From assembly GCA_036873755.1 (NCBI GenBank), contig JAVTVY010025085.1, forward strand, positions 1 through 64,000: a stretch of DNA of 64,000 nucleotides. Direction: 5' to 3'. Origin of the DNA: Hanleya hanleyi (taxonomy: Eukaryota > Mollusca > Polyplacophora > Lepidopleurida > Hanleyidae). Both the position numbers and the translations under genes were made by a program. The notes under the pieces are model-generated. The model searched no databases. It was not told where the DNA came from and worked only from the letters and a program-made list of their open reading frames with translations. This document shows, piece after piece, positions 23,606 through 35,296 of the stretch (its first letter is position 1; every line of letters starts with the position of its first letter).

Positions 23606-26423
23606 ATTGAGCTATTTATGGTGTAATACGCCGCTAAATAATCTGTGCAAAAACCACTCAGACCTATGATACCAATCCGAATTTATCTACTTTGCTAAAT
23701 GTCGACGAGATTGTAGGAGTGTGGATAAGTAAAACTCTTCCACTATATTGGCTCTCGCTCTATTGAAAATAAACATCGGATAGTCCATCTTTAGTATCAC
23801 GTCTTATTATGCGATACGATACTTAGAAAGATTATTAAAATTTTGACTTTGTTCGGCATCTATTTCTGGGTAGATGTAAGAAAATCCAGAAGTTCGTACA
23901 TGTCTCGCATGCTAGTAATTGTTAGATCATGTGAAAAAAAAGTGACGATCTCAATAAATGTGAAAAACATGCGCCTAGGACCGTATGGCTATCATATAAT
24001 ACAGGACCTTCATGGCACTGATAGGAACAGTCACAATCGAAGTGTGATTAAATTATATGATTCTTAAAAAACGACTTGGAAATCCAATCGGATTGAGGAA
24101 GCGATAGGGAATAGACTGTATTAATAAATAGAACATTAAATTGTGTTTATATATTTATATCTTATGCCGGTGTGGAGGCTATTAGAGTCCGATGGCTAAG
24201 AGTATCCGGCCCCTATATTCTAACCCAGTTAGGACACTTCTCTCCACATTGAGGACAAGTGTCCATCCTTGGTTGCAGTAGGAAAGAATATGAAAAGGGA
24301 CACTAAGCACCAGGACATTCTTATCCGTCACACCAGCTTGGATATTGGTTCGTGTAGTTGATTAAGAATGACCGTTGGCATTTTAATAGGCATTGACGGA
24401 CTATTGTAATGTCTAATGTGATGCGTGTACCTGGCTAGGCAGTGCTCGACTGAAATAATTTGTACACTGGCCATCAAGTGAACTTATTATAATGCACACG
24501 TCCTTCGCATGATGCTTTCGCATGAACTTATTTTCTACATTCGACTCTCCCACTCAGAATATATGCGGGAATACGATATTTAAATCTATCCATGACCACA
24601 AATCAAAATAATACTCGTATGATTAGCTATAATTAATAATTAATTAATCCAGCCAACCATTTCAGATAGGGAAAGCATTCATCTCGGGTCATTTGGAGAT
24701 AAGCCTAGCATAAGGAAGAGGGGAACAGCAAAGACAAACAAATTATTTTCTTTACTCCAGGCTATCGCTTACACGTACGTTCTGGCCTCCTTTTCTTCAA
24801 GCTGAGAGAGGTTGCTTGAGATTTCCGTTTTTTCTCCAATTATTATCCGTGTTCAGAGAAAAAATGTGGGACATGAAAGACGAAACGAAAGATCACGACA
24901 GATTTTCGCTCTTTGATCACAATTTCCCGTCAAGGCCAGATCTATTGGAGAACAGTTGTTGCCTCGGTTACGTAAAAAATGCAAAATAATCTGAAGTTGT
25001 AAAAAGCAGCTCGGGGATAAGAATGGACAAAGATTTCCTTGTCTTAGTATGGATTCATACTGCATGCGTGATTACGTTTACATTGCACTATCACTCGAAA
25101 TGCTCATGGCGTGGTGCTCAGGCGTAATTCACGTCGTGTGGATAGTCCAGGAAAGGAGACAGTGCGGTGATCGATACGTGATGTCGAAAATGCTCTTCTT
25201 ATCATTCGTCTACATTTAGAAGTTCATACTAACTTTGTTCTGGAAACCTAACGTTGGGCGCTTTTTACATGCTACATGCTTCGCTATCATTTTCTCCATG
25301 GCACAGACGAACGATACCTATGACTATTTCCTGAAGATTATTAGATGTCAAGATAACTATCTTCAGAGATAATTACCTATTCCATATTCCCCATTTCTTT
25401 TTCCTGTGAAGCCTGATCTATCAGTGTTCTATCAGTATGACACTGTAGTGTCCACATTATAATGCAGAAACTCCACACCAGAAGGTGTATACATTTTTTG
25501 TCAAATTCTGAGTTTGAAACTGTGGTGGAATTATGAGGAATTAATTGAAAGTTTGCCAGTGAATATATTTCGACACCGCTTACGAGAATAAAACCGTATA
25601 GACATGCATTTCCCATAAAACAATGCATATGCAAAGGCAATGACGAATAGCGACCCATGATACAACGTTTGGGTTAATTTTTTAGCGCATTTTTAGCGCA
25701 TCCCTCTATTGTGGTATAATTTATTACCTACCTGTCAGTTTGTGGACAAATGTAATTTATTTTGATTGGATCGCATTTAAGTGATATCGAATCTTTAATA
25801 CTGTGTAGACCATTTCTTAACCCTATCTGACCTGGGCGATTTGTGACCTGTCCAGGTTCGGCTAGCCCATTTTGCACCCCCACCCCAATAAATATTGTTC
25901 TTGCTCCTTGAGCTAGGAAGCTGAAACTTAACACACTATACCCTTGGATCAAACTCTAGTGGAAAATGATAAAACAACCCAGATGGTCAAAGTGTCGTCA
26001 CTTTAAAAAACGAGAGATCCTGAAGGATCTTGGCGCTCACCATTGTCCGATAATTGTAAGCTAATGACTAGAAGATCTTTTTGTCCATTGTTACTAAGAA
26101 AAAAACGATTGATTTGTAATTTTGTTTACAGAATTTCGAATCTGAGCGAAAAAGATCGGAAAAGGGACACTGAAAAACACCAAGATATAATCTAAGTTTC
26201 AGGAGTTTCAAGATTTCTAGAAACTGTACTTATGTCGGTTGTTATAATACAAGAGAAATGAGCAAAGTTAGTCTGAAAGTGAAAGTACATGTACGGAGGA
26301 TCCTTCACCTTTGTTTTGTAGTATTTTTTTTTTATTTTTTTTTTGCACGTGTCATCATTGGGTACTGAAAGCGAGGACCAATCTCTTTGACACTTTGGCA
26401 TGAGCTATGAAACATACTTAAGA

Positions 26424-28300
26424 GAAATCGCGATAACAAGGTTTCATGGAGAAATCCAAGATGGCTGCCTGGTGGCCATATTGGATTTTCGAATCCGACT
26501 AGAAAAGGTATCTTGCACAACTAGACCCCAAGGGGAACCTGTGTACCAAATTTGAGAAAGATCCAATCAGTAGTTCCTGAGAAATCGCGATAACAAGATT
26601 TCATGGGGAAATCCAAGATGGCTGCCCGGTGGCCATATTGGATTTTCGAATCGGACCAAAAGGGGTATCTTGCGCAACTAGACCCGAAGGGGAACCTGTG
26701 TACCAAATTTGAGAAAGATCCATGCAGTAGTTCCTGAGAAATCGCGATAACAAGGTTTCATGGGGAAATCCAAGATGGCTGCCCGGTGGCCATATTGGAT
26801 TTTCGAATCGGACCAAAAAAGGTATTTTGCACAACTAGACCCGAAGGGGAACCTGTGTACCAAATTTGAGAAAGATCCATGAAGTAGTTCCTGAGAAATC
26901 GCGATAACAATATTCATGGGGAAATCCAAGATGGATGCCCGGTGGCCATATTGGATTTTCGAATCGGACCAAAAAGGTATCTTGCACAACTAGACCGCAA
27001 GGGGAACCTGTGTACAAAATTTGAGAAAGATCCATTCAGTAGTTCCTGAGAAATCGTGATAACAAGATTTCATGGGGAAATCCAAGATGGCTGCCTTGTG
27101 GCCATATTGGATTTTCGATTCGGACCGAAAAAGGTATCTTGCACAACTGGACCCTAAGGGGAACCTGTGTATCAAATTTGAGAAAGATCCATGCAGTACT
27201 TCCTGAGAAATGACGATAACAAAGTTCATGGCGAAATCCAAGATGGCTGCCTGGTGGCCATATTGGATTTTCGAATCGGCCCAGAAAAGGTATCCTGCAC
27301 AACTAGACCCCAAGGGGAACCTGTGCACCAAATTTGAGAGAGAACCATGCAGTAGTTCCTGAGAAATCGCGATAACAAGGTTTTATGGGGAAATCCAAGA
27401 TGGCTGCCTGGTGGCCATATTGGATTTTCGAATCCGACTAGAAAAGGTATCTTGCACAACTAGACCCCAAGGGGAACCTGTGTACCAAATTTGAGAAAGA
27501 TCCATTCAGTAGTTCCTGAGAAATCGTGATAAGATTTCATGGGGAAATCCAAGATGGCTGCCCGGTGGCCATATTGGATTTTCGAATCGGACCAAAGAAG
27601 GTATCTTGCGCAACTAGACCCCAAGGGGAACCTGTGTACCAAATTTGAGAAAGATCCATGCAGTAGTTCCTGAGAAATCGCGATAACAAGGTTTCATGGG
27701 GAAATCCAAGATGGCTGCCTGGTGGCCATATTGGATTTTCGAATCGGACTAGAAAAGGTATCTTGCACAACTAGACCCCAAGGGGAACCTGTGTACCAAA
27801 TTTGAGAAAGATCCATGCAGTAGTTCCTGAGAAATCGCGATAACAAGATTTCATGGAGAAATCCAAGATGGCTGCCCGGTGGCCATATTGGATTTTCGAA
27901 TCGGACCAAAAAAGGTATTTTGCACAACTAGACCCGAAGGGGAACCTGTGTACCAAATTTGAGAAAGATCCATGAAGTAGTTCCTGAGAAATCGCGATAA
28001 CAATATTCATGGGGAAATCCAAGATGGATGCCCGGTGGCCATATTGGATTTTCGAATCGGACCAAAAAAGGTATCTTGCACAACTAGACCCCAAGGGGAA
28101 CCTGTGCACCAAATTTGAGAAAGATATATGCAGTAGTTCCTCAGAAATCACGATAAGAAGGTTTCATGGGGAAATCCAAGATGGCTACCTGGTGGCCATA
28201 TTGGATTTTCGAATCGTACCAAAAAAGGTATCTTGCACAACTAGACCCCAAGGGGAACCTGTGTACCAAATTTGAGAAAGATCCATGCAGTAGTTCCTGA
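26424..28300 (+). repeat. 157-bp tandem satellite array, about 12 units
   Basis: The anchor GAAATCGCGATAAC (and variants) starts at 26,424, 26,581, 26,738, 26,895, 27,050, 27,207, 27,363, 27,520, 27,674, 27,831, 27,988, 28,144 and 28,301. The spacing is 154-157 bp. Each unit contains a near-perfect inverted pair, AATCCAAGATGGC and GCCATATTGGATT, separated by 9 nt. Many overlapping open frames on the minus strand are by-products: 157 is not a multiple of three, so frames cycle through the units. They are not protein evidence. Confidence 0.95.
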
Positions 28301-28404
28301 GAAATCGCGATAACAAGAATTGTTTACGGACGGACTGACGGACTGACTGACTGATGGACTGACGGACCACGGACGACGGACCACGGACGAAAAGTGATTT
28401 GAAC

Positions 28405-28430
28405 AGCCCACCATCTGATGATGGTGGGCT
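28405..28430. repeat. Perfect 11-bp-stem hairpin near the 3' end of the HINE-type element
   Basis: AGCCCACCATC, loop TGAT, GATGGTGGGCT. A 3'-proximal hairpin is characteristic of Helitron/Helentron derivatives. The sequence after it (ATTAAGAC) is not a canonical Helitron CTRR end, which fits Helentron-type better than Helitron proper. Confidence 0.85.
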
Positions 28431-28544
28431 ATTAAGACAATTTTTGGACGAGATTTTATTTACTGATGTGTTTTCTCTGCAAAAACTGCATGATGAATGA
28501 AAAATGTGATTTGAAATAAAATAGCTTTTGTTTAACTAGGAAAC

Positions 28545-28690
28545 TAGCCTATGTTTATGTATACAATGATTGTCTTTTTGAATCTGGTGCTAATGCTGTT
28601 ATATGGAATAAGTCTTTGGGTTACGGACGCGGATATTCTTTAATGGACGGCGGCTGAATTATGAATGACGGACCAGACGATTGTAATTTG
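28545..28690 (+). repeat. Interspersed repeat of about 145 bp, inverted copy at 45,125-45,275
   Basis: GAAACTAGCCTATGTTTATG, TGGTGCTAATGCTG and GCGGATATTCTTTAATGGAC recur as reverse complement at 45.1-45.3 kb. The matching block ends in a GACGG-rich stretch (GACGGCGGCTGAATT...GACGGACCAGACG). That suggests a second, short HINE-like tail, though no hairpin is seen. Confidence 0.6.
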
Positions 28691-29910
28691 CCCACTTTTC
28701 TTCGTAGAAACACAGAAATTTTGCAAAAATGACGAAAACATCACTTTTCTCGTATCCCACATGGTCGCCATTTTGGATTTACTCATGATCCTCTGCTCGG
28801 GGGCAATGCAAATCGCCTCAAAATGACCCCAATATAATCAACCACAAGGTCCCATAGTATCAGCTCTCACGTTTTTGTCGTTCCTGAAAGTTTTGTAGGG
28901 TTAAATCATGTGTTGATAGTAACTAGCTGCACTGTCAATGAGCAGTGTAGGTAGGTTGATTTCCTTCTAACCTCTCAACACACCTACCGCCAAAGCCCTG
29001 TCGAAAATAAGAATTCGTTGTCTTAATTCTATCGCTAAAACTGATAAATTCTTATCGGTAATAATTATCCGAAGAAGCGGGCATTTCAACCCACATTACA
29101 GCAAATATGTGAAATTGCTCTGTCGTGATTCCATTACGAACTCCTTCATGTATGGAGTAGACTTAATCCCTATAATTAACCAATTTATATATCTTACGAG
29201 TGGAAGTTTTATATGTTTATTATCCTTGATTACTGGATGTGAGCATAAGGAAGTATATTAGATCAAACAGGTCGAACTGAGCAGGACATGGCGGGCAAGC
29301 AAACCAACCTTCAAAGCACCGTCCATTTTTCTAAGATACCATCACAAGCATTTCCAAAGATCTTACTACAAATATCGCTGCAGTATTTTACGAGGTTTTA
29401 TATTTTATCTACAATTTGACGGCTATAACTCATTACTAGATAGAAATTGATAGAAAATAAATAGTTTCATTAACAAGCGCTTTAAAGGAATTGTCAAGAA
29501 TTATGATGGTTACACTGAAAGCAAATAAACCACTCTCTACTAAAGCTGCTGGTCCGTCACGTATGACTGATTTTTATTGCAGCATCTTGATCTCACAATG
29601 ATTAGCACTGCTCCTATATAAGGCATTATCTGCAAGACAAGACTGGGAGGTATTTTACAGGTCACTTACATAAAAATCAACCCACCCACTCAGCACTGAT
29701 TGTCTTTAAATTGAAAGCATCCATACCCAGGATTTATTGACATACTAAAGAGTTGAATTCTGTTTGAGACAAGTCGTCAATATGGTATTGATGAGTGCCT
29801 TATTTTTGCGCGTGAGCACGGATTTGGCAGTTACCTCTGTGAGTGGAACAGATGATGACCGAGTCTGAAACAGAAATCCAACTAAATTTCCATCCCACCG
29901 TCTCTCCAAG

Positions 29911-32059
29911 ATTTTGTTCGAACATTCTACTCTCACCGGACATATACGTATTTCTGTTAAATCATCCTTCGCTTTGTAATGCTCGTATAATAAATCAAAG
30001 TTTGTTAACATTTCTCCAAAAATAAAGGCTTTCGTTCAACGATATGATACAAGAACATATCGTTGAACATCCATTCGTCCACAAAAGGTTTAATGTACCA
30101 ACTGTTATTACATGCGTTAAATCGTCCTCGTGCATTTTTTTTTCTGAAACAATCATCAAGTCAAGATTTTCTTGTCCCTGTAAACCAACAATGATAAAAT
30201 GATATCTATCCAGACGTTGTAAATGTATTTAATAGGAATGCAATGATATATCGTCCAGTTTGGCAATAATTATTTTAAAAGTAATCTGGTATTCAAGTGA
30301 GAGTAAATCCTACCAATTACAGTTTCTTTAAATGTCCATTTAGGAAACGAAGTTTTCTTGCAACCCTCTATGAGCAACTTTTGTATTCATTCACGTTCAA
30401 TAAAATTAAATTTTTGCAGTAACGGTTGGATTATCAGAATGTCCACTTTTTATATCCGGTATAATTTTAATCATAGTGCAATCGAACCAAATGCAATTTA
30501 TGTGAGGGAAGTCATCTATGACAACAACATGATCAGGACTACATTTTTCTATATCCACAAAGGTCACGTACGTTTGAGATGTCGTGCATAGTACCCAATA
30601 TACAGTAGACATTCTCGAGATTTATTCAGGTTTTCAGAATAAGACGACTGAATCGTCCAAGGAAATCAGCTTCTAAATATGTTCGACTTATAATCACTAG
30701 CAATGTGTCTTATAAGAAAATGTCAGACCGACATCGCTACAATTGCACGCACACAGAATACCACACGGAATGAACGCGATGATGTGGGCATACAATTTTA
30801 CCGATAATTAGTTGAAATTAATCAAAGGCTCAAAAACTGATACGGCTTTCCCCGATTTCCTGTCGCTGATGTTCAACTCTCGAGCCGAATATAACGAAAG
30901 CGTCGTGTATCATGCGATAGTAACAGTTAAGATATCTTTTACTTCCCTGAGCTCAAGATTCCACTCCGAGATTTCGTAATAACGGGCGAATCATAGAACT
31001 ATTTTTGATATCAATAATATTCGGAAGACAACGCAAAACGCTATATATAGGATTCCCGAGGTATGTAAGTTGAGACGGCGTCTGGCCACTAAACAACAGC
31101 CAAATGACTCCACAGGAAAGTCTCGAGTTACCTTTTGTTTTGGGATCGCGCGATATTCATATCTGGTTTATTCTTCTCCAATAATGCATCAGTGGAGAAC
31201 CGTCAATCAACACGAATATCCCAGTGAAGTTCCGAAGCTATCCATTATCATATCCTAGGTCGACCAATGATCAATTTAAGTGGTTTCCTTAAGATGCAAA
31301 CAACCTGAATCTAAATAACAGTATTATGTTAAAGTGTTACCAGAAGAAAAGCTAAATGAAAAATTTTGCTCTCAGGTTTTTCATTGAACAAAAACATTAT
31401 TTTGCTGAGCAAATCATGTGGCAGAATCTTAGAATACCAAACTTGGGACGCAATTTGTTATACTGCATACGCACGGGTATCGCAACTATATTTGTCAAAA
31501 AATGAGAGCAATTGAGGAGAAAATACGCTTTATGTTAAATAGAGAAATTTATCAAAATTGATTGCTACTTTACGATTTTTTTTGTTAAAATTAAAATACA
31601 TTTTACAGAGTAAAGCTCAACGATTTTACAATTCCCTTTACATGCACGCGTAACCAGGGATACAGGGATATTTTTGCAGTTTTCTTCCATAAATTATAGA
31701 TAAATATACTGACTGCATATTTTCAAAATCATCACATGAACAAAACCTAGTCACTGTGATGATTTGTATCCCAGCCACGCTTTTATTGCTGTGTTCATGT
31801 GGACATGTTGAATGGTACAAACACACGACCCCTAGCACCGCCTTAGGCAGTATCAGATACAAATATTAAAAAGTTATGAAGTACTAGCCCTACCAAGTTA
31901 TTGAATTAAAATGATTATCTATGTGACCGATAGATGAAAAAACTACCCAAACGAGGGTGAAAACCTCCAAATTATCTAAAAAATGCTAGCGGATCTCTAT
32001 AAAAAAATGCCCCTGTCGATTTCGATTTGTGTAAGGCGAGTCTTCATGAGTCTGGCGTC
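29911..32059. other. Non-coding stretch with a 13-bp-stem hairpin and a block shared with 40.0 kb
   Basis: There is no gene I recognise. A hairpin lies at 30,034-30,068 (GTTCAACGATATG, 9-nt loop, CATATCGTTGAAC). The block 31,465-31,562 (CGGGTATCGCAACTATATTTG, GAGAGCAATTGAGG, CGCTTTATGTTAAATAGAG) is a diverged copy of 40,043-40,139. Open frames of 60-80 codons (30,358-30,591; 31,070-31,258; 31,638-31,862 minus) match no family. Confidence 0.45.
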
Positions 32060-32400
32060 AAACTATAAACTTTAGCATTTGTATATGTGTTTTCAAATAC
32101 AACCAGACTCAATATGATTTCTTTTGACAGTTTTTGACAGATTCGAAAACATGTTAATGAAAACAGAAATCAAAAATAGTTTGCCACCGTTTGCTACAAT
32201 AATTCCCTCGGCTCGAATCTGTGGCAAAATTATGAAGAATATATTATGTATGTCAAGAGATATTTTATTTCGACATCTTCTATGAGAACGATTTCTCCGT
32301 TTAGACGTAAATCCCATATGAAATAGTGAGGTTCTCTCTCACTTGCACTTAGCATTTTCTGTGCATTCGGCTATCGTGTCACAATTATTAGTCAACTGTG
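32060..32400 (+). repeat. Long-unit fragment F
   Basis: 32,100-32,400 matches the 13,200-13,430 block of B2 and 25,500-25,690 of E: TTTCGACATCTTCTATGAGAACG, GTAAATCCCATATGAAATAG, and GTGCATTCGGCTATCGTG. The TTAA MITE at 32,473 follows about 70 bp later, near the place where E carries its own TTAA MITE. Confidence 0.65.
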
Positions 32401-32472
32401 ATGTTGTGGAGAATTGTAATTGTTATCAATGTTATTGATAAGGCTGTGCGCATCTTAAGTACTTTGTTTTAA

Positions 32473-33029
32473 CCCTACCTGACCTGAGCGGGGCACTTTC
32501 CGCCCCCACCCCCTCTTGGTTTTTTGCTCCTATCTCCGGAACGACAAATAATGAGAGCTGCAACTTCATGATTTTTTAGCTTATCATATTGGGGTGATTT
32601 TGTGCCTATTTGCATGACTCCCTGAGCAGAGGATCCTGGGTAAATTCAAAATAGCGGCCATGGGGGGTACCAGAAAGGTGCTGTTTTCGTCATATTTCTT
32701 CAAAATTTTTGCTTTTCTGTATGGAAAAGTGCATAAAACCTATCTTATTTTATACGAGAATATTATTTACTAATTTATCACATAGCTTTTGCGAATAAAA
32801 CACATCAATAAAAAATCGCCCCAAAAATACCATTTTTGAGAATGACGTCAATGTGACGTCATCATGGTAGCCATCTTAGTTTTTTAAAATTTTCTATTAG
32901 AGCTTGAGACATAGTGTGGTAAGTTTCAGTAATCATTAATAGTCATTAATAGGCAGAGTGAAAAGGGCAGAGGAGGCACTTGCAACCCCCAGGCTGCAGT
33001 GCACCGCAAATCGCCCAGGTCACATAGGT
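32473..33029. mobile_element. TTAA-flanked piggyBac-like MITE, 557 bp, full-length
   Basis: It starts CCCTACCTGACCTGAGCG after TTAA (32,469-32,472) and ends CGCCCAGGTCACATAGGT before TTAA (33,030-33,033). Internal landmarks shared with the 35.9-kb copy are GATTTTTTAGCTTATCATATTGGGG, CAGAGGATCCTGGGTAAATTC, GGGGTACCAGAAA, and paired TGACGTCA-like sites at 32,841-32,864. The terminal similarity and TTAA duplication suggest piggyBac ancestry (Kolobok also uses TTAA). No transposase. Confidence 0.82.
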
Positions 33030-33033
33030 TTAA

Positions 33034-34549
33034 ATTGATTCTGATTTCTATAATTTTTATATACGTGTACGTATGTTGGACGTTCGCCTTTCCCTCTGTT
33101 TGGCCTTTCCGGGGTATCGTAAGCGAGCTGCATATCCGGGAATAGAGATGACGCCTCAGACGTACAGCCTATCGGGTACACGTGTTTGATCCTGTTGTTG
33201 CAATATTACTCAATCGAAAACGTAGTTATTAATAACGAAACGACATTTTAACATTGTAATTTATTATACAATTATGCAAAAAGCACATATGTGTAGGTCT
33301 ATATTAACTTGGATTTAATAAAATATCCTTCAATGTAATTAAAACCTTGGGCGCTAAATGTGTTTTTACAAAATAAAGAGATCAAAATATGTAATTGCTT
33401 ATTACTGCAAATATACGCATTGCGTTAATTATGATCCTAACATGCTGAGACGGGGTTGTAATTTCATAATTATATCAGTCATTGGGATAAACTTGGGTAT
33501 TCGGTACAATGATCTGCAATTATTTTCAGCTACATGACTTTGTATGAAAATATTTTTTTAGAAATCATTACAATTTTGTCTGCTCATAATAAACCAAGAA
33601 CGAACATTAACCTGTATGTTTTTGTCAAGTCAGCGTCACTGTCGTTTGGATTTATTAGTCAGAATTGAAGTCTCTCCAAACTGATAAAACTATCCTTCTA
33701 TCCCTTATGTAAACAACCATGCTCTGAGCTTCACACAGACACATTCCTACAATTTGTTGGGAATTTATCCTACAGTATAGAGACCAGGGTAGGATGCAGC
33801 TCAATGGACAATATTATATTATACTTCTCGAAGTGGAAAAGAGTGAAAAAGAGCGTCACCTGTAACTGTACTACAGCTGGAATATGATCGGCAATATACA
33901 TCTTTGTGCTAGATGGTCAACTAGGAAGGTTCCGAAATAGATGTAAATTCGAATGTATGTTACAGCCTCAGATTCTCTGATAAATCAATATACTAATGGG
34001 GTTGAGACAATATAGGTAAGGGACTACGATTCTGTTCTTTATTTTGTATAACATGTTAATTAATATCGTTTCAAAAAAGAACATATCCGTACAAACAGGA
34101 TTATCCAGTTTAGTACACGATTTATATCGAAACATGTGTTATCTGTATGCTACTTACATATAACACATTATCACAGAAAATCAGGAAACGGTGAGAAAAT
34201 CTCTTATGTGGGGACTTGCTGTATGGCTGATTACACAATCCTCCCACATAAGTTGCACTTTGAACAGAAAGGAAATTAAGCACCGGTTACTGGCATACTT
34301 GAAACTGGGTAGAAACATTTACATGGCTGAAACAAGGGCTGTGACAGATTACAGGCAGCTTCAGGCAGGTTTCAGTAGCAGAGAAACTCTACTTTTCGCC
34401 CAGAGACGCTCATGCTCTTTAGAACATATGGGTTAGGAAGATTAGTGGAACCTTTCAAAAGATTGTTTCAACTAGCATGCAGTTGTAGTATTGAACGAGT
34501 AGAGAACTGAACCATTTACAAAATAATCCGACGGAAGATTATCAACCTG
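33034..34549. other. AT-rich spacer, no recognised feature
   Basis: I see nothing I can name. One frame of 81 codons (34,191-34,436, plus strand, hydrophobic N-terminus) lacks homologues I recognise and has no visible splice context. Confidence 0.35.
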
Positions 34550-35296
34550 TAAATATTCGGTGAGCCATGATTGTACTTGAATAGACTGCGATAGTAGAAG
34601 CCTTTGAGGAAAAGACCTATGTGACATGAAGTAGACGATTACCCGTTATCTGGCGATTCAAATTACTCACACGAACGTATGTGGCAATTACATTGATGAA
34701 AAAGTGGAAGGCAAACACGAGATGGAGAAGCAATCAATAACTATATATTAGTATACATGTATGTACAGTTTCATACCTTAGAGAACAGAGAGATTTATAA
34801 CACATAACTCAACGTCGTCTTCCAAACAGTTATCTTTACCAATCGTTTGTTTCGTTCTCCTAGAGCGTATTATGTTCCAGGTGTCCAGATCAATTGAAGA
34901 TTTATGATTTCTTGGAACTCGCTACTGTTAGATTACTGATTTACTGTTACATTTTTAAAATATTGCTTGAAGTTTGTGCATGTTTCTTAGGATTGGTTGC
35001 CTTACAGCTCAAGGCGAGGTATATTATCTCTACCAGATGACACCAGATGACGCGAATAAGCCTCTTGTCGCGGTTTCTCTCAGTATATCAGTTTGATCGC
35101 GACTGCAAACGTGATTTATTGAAACCCATCACACCAATGCTAATCGGAGCCCCTCTTTCTTCCAGTGATTGATCCCATTAGTTGTTCGTGTACGTCCAGC
35201 ATTCCCTCTGTCGTTGTATGTTCAGACGGAGCATGCGACAACACGTAAGCCCCTCATATTCTTCCCACTCAATCCTCGGAATGGGACACATTGCTT

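Larger units (their letters stand above)
26015..28437 (+). mobile_element. HINE/pearl-type element with central 157-bp satellite array
   Basis: The order is as follows. A 16-bp palindrome AGATCCTGAAGGATCT lies at 26,015-26,030. About 370 bp of unique sequence contains TTGGCGCTCACC. Then come about 12 tandem units of 157 bp (26,424-28,300), an imperfect GACG/ACTG-rich tract (28,325-28,390), and a perfect 11-bp-stem hairpin AGCCCACCATC-TGAT-GATGGTGGGCT (28,405-28,430). This order of 5' unique sequence, tandem core of about 160 bp, tetranucleotide tract and hairpin near the 3' end is the layout described for pearl and HINE (Helentron-associated) elements, best known from bivalves. It encodes no Rep/helicase and would be non-autonomous. 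The exact termini are inferred from where TTAA-MITE homology stops and restarts. Confidence 0.72.
25821..28900. mobile_element. TTAA-flanked piggyBac-like MITE carrying a nested satellite element
   Basis: It begins CCCTATCTGACCTGGGCG after TTAA (25,817-25,820) and ends TTTTGTAGGG before TTAA (28,901-28,904). The left arm (25,821-26,010) matches the 54.0-kb copy: GAGCTAGGAAGCTGAAACTTA, GACGTCA-like TGTCGTCAC, and AAAAAACGA. The right arm (about 28,440-28,900) matches the inverted halves of the 32.5- and 35.9-kb copies: GATTTGAAATAAAATAG and CCATTTTGGATTTAC. Without inserts it would be about 0.5-0.7 kb. Two inserts interrupt it: the HINE-type element (about 26,015-28,437) and a segment of about 145 bp (28,545-28,690). 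Its TTAA target lies in long-unit copy E. Confidence 0.72.
23610..29910 (+). repeat. Long unit, copy E (5'-truncated, split by nested insertion)
   Basis: 23,610-25,816 aligns, with divergence, to B1/B2 11,040-13,430: TCTATTTCTGGGTAGATGT at 23,857, TCACGACAGATTTTCGCTC at 24,893, and CATTTCCCATAAAACAATG at 25,609. After the TTAA element, 28,905-29,910 continues with sequence equivalent to 6,290-7,110 / 14,570-15,130 (GTGATTCCATTACGAACTCC at 29,126; CAGAAATCCAACTAAATTTCC at 29,871). It is more diverged than the A/B2 and B1/C pairs, so it belongs to an older duplication. Confidence 0.7.

Noticed and set aside
26424..28300. CRISPR-like array
   Set aside because: Units are contiguous 157-bp repeats without unique spacers, in a eukaryotic context.
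26192..28370. Many overlapping minus-strand open frames of 60-126 codons with repeated HRFPLGSSCARYLFWSDSK-type peptides
   Set aside because: They are translations of the 157-bp satellite. The period is not a multiple of three, all frames are equally open, and unit-length changes break them.
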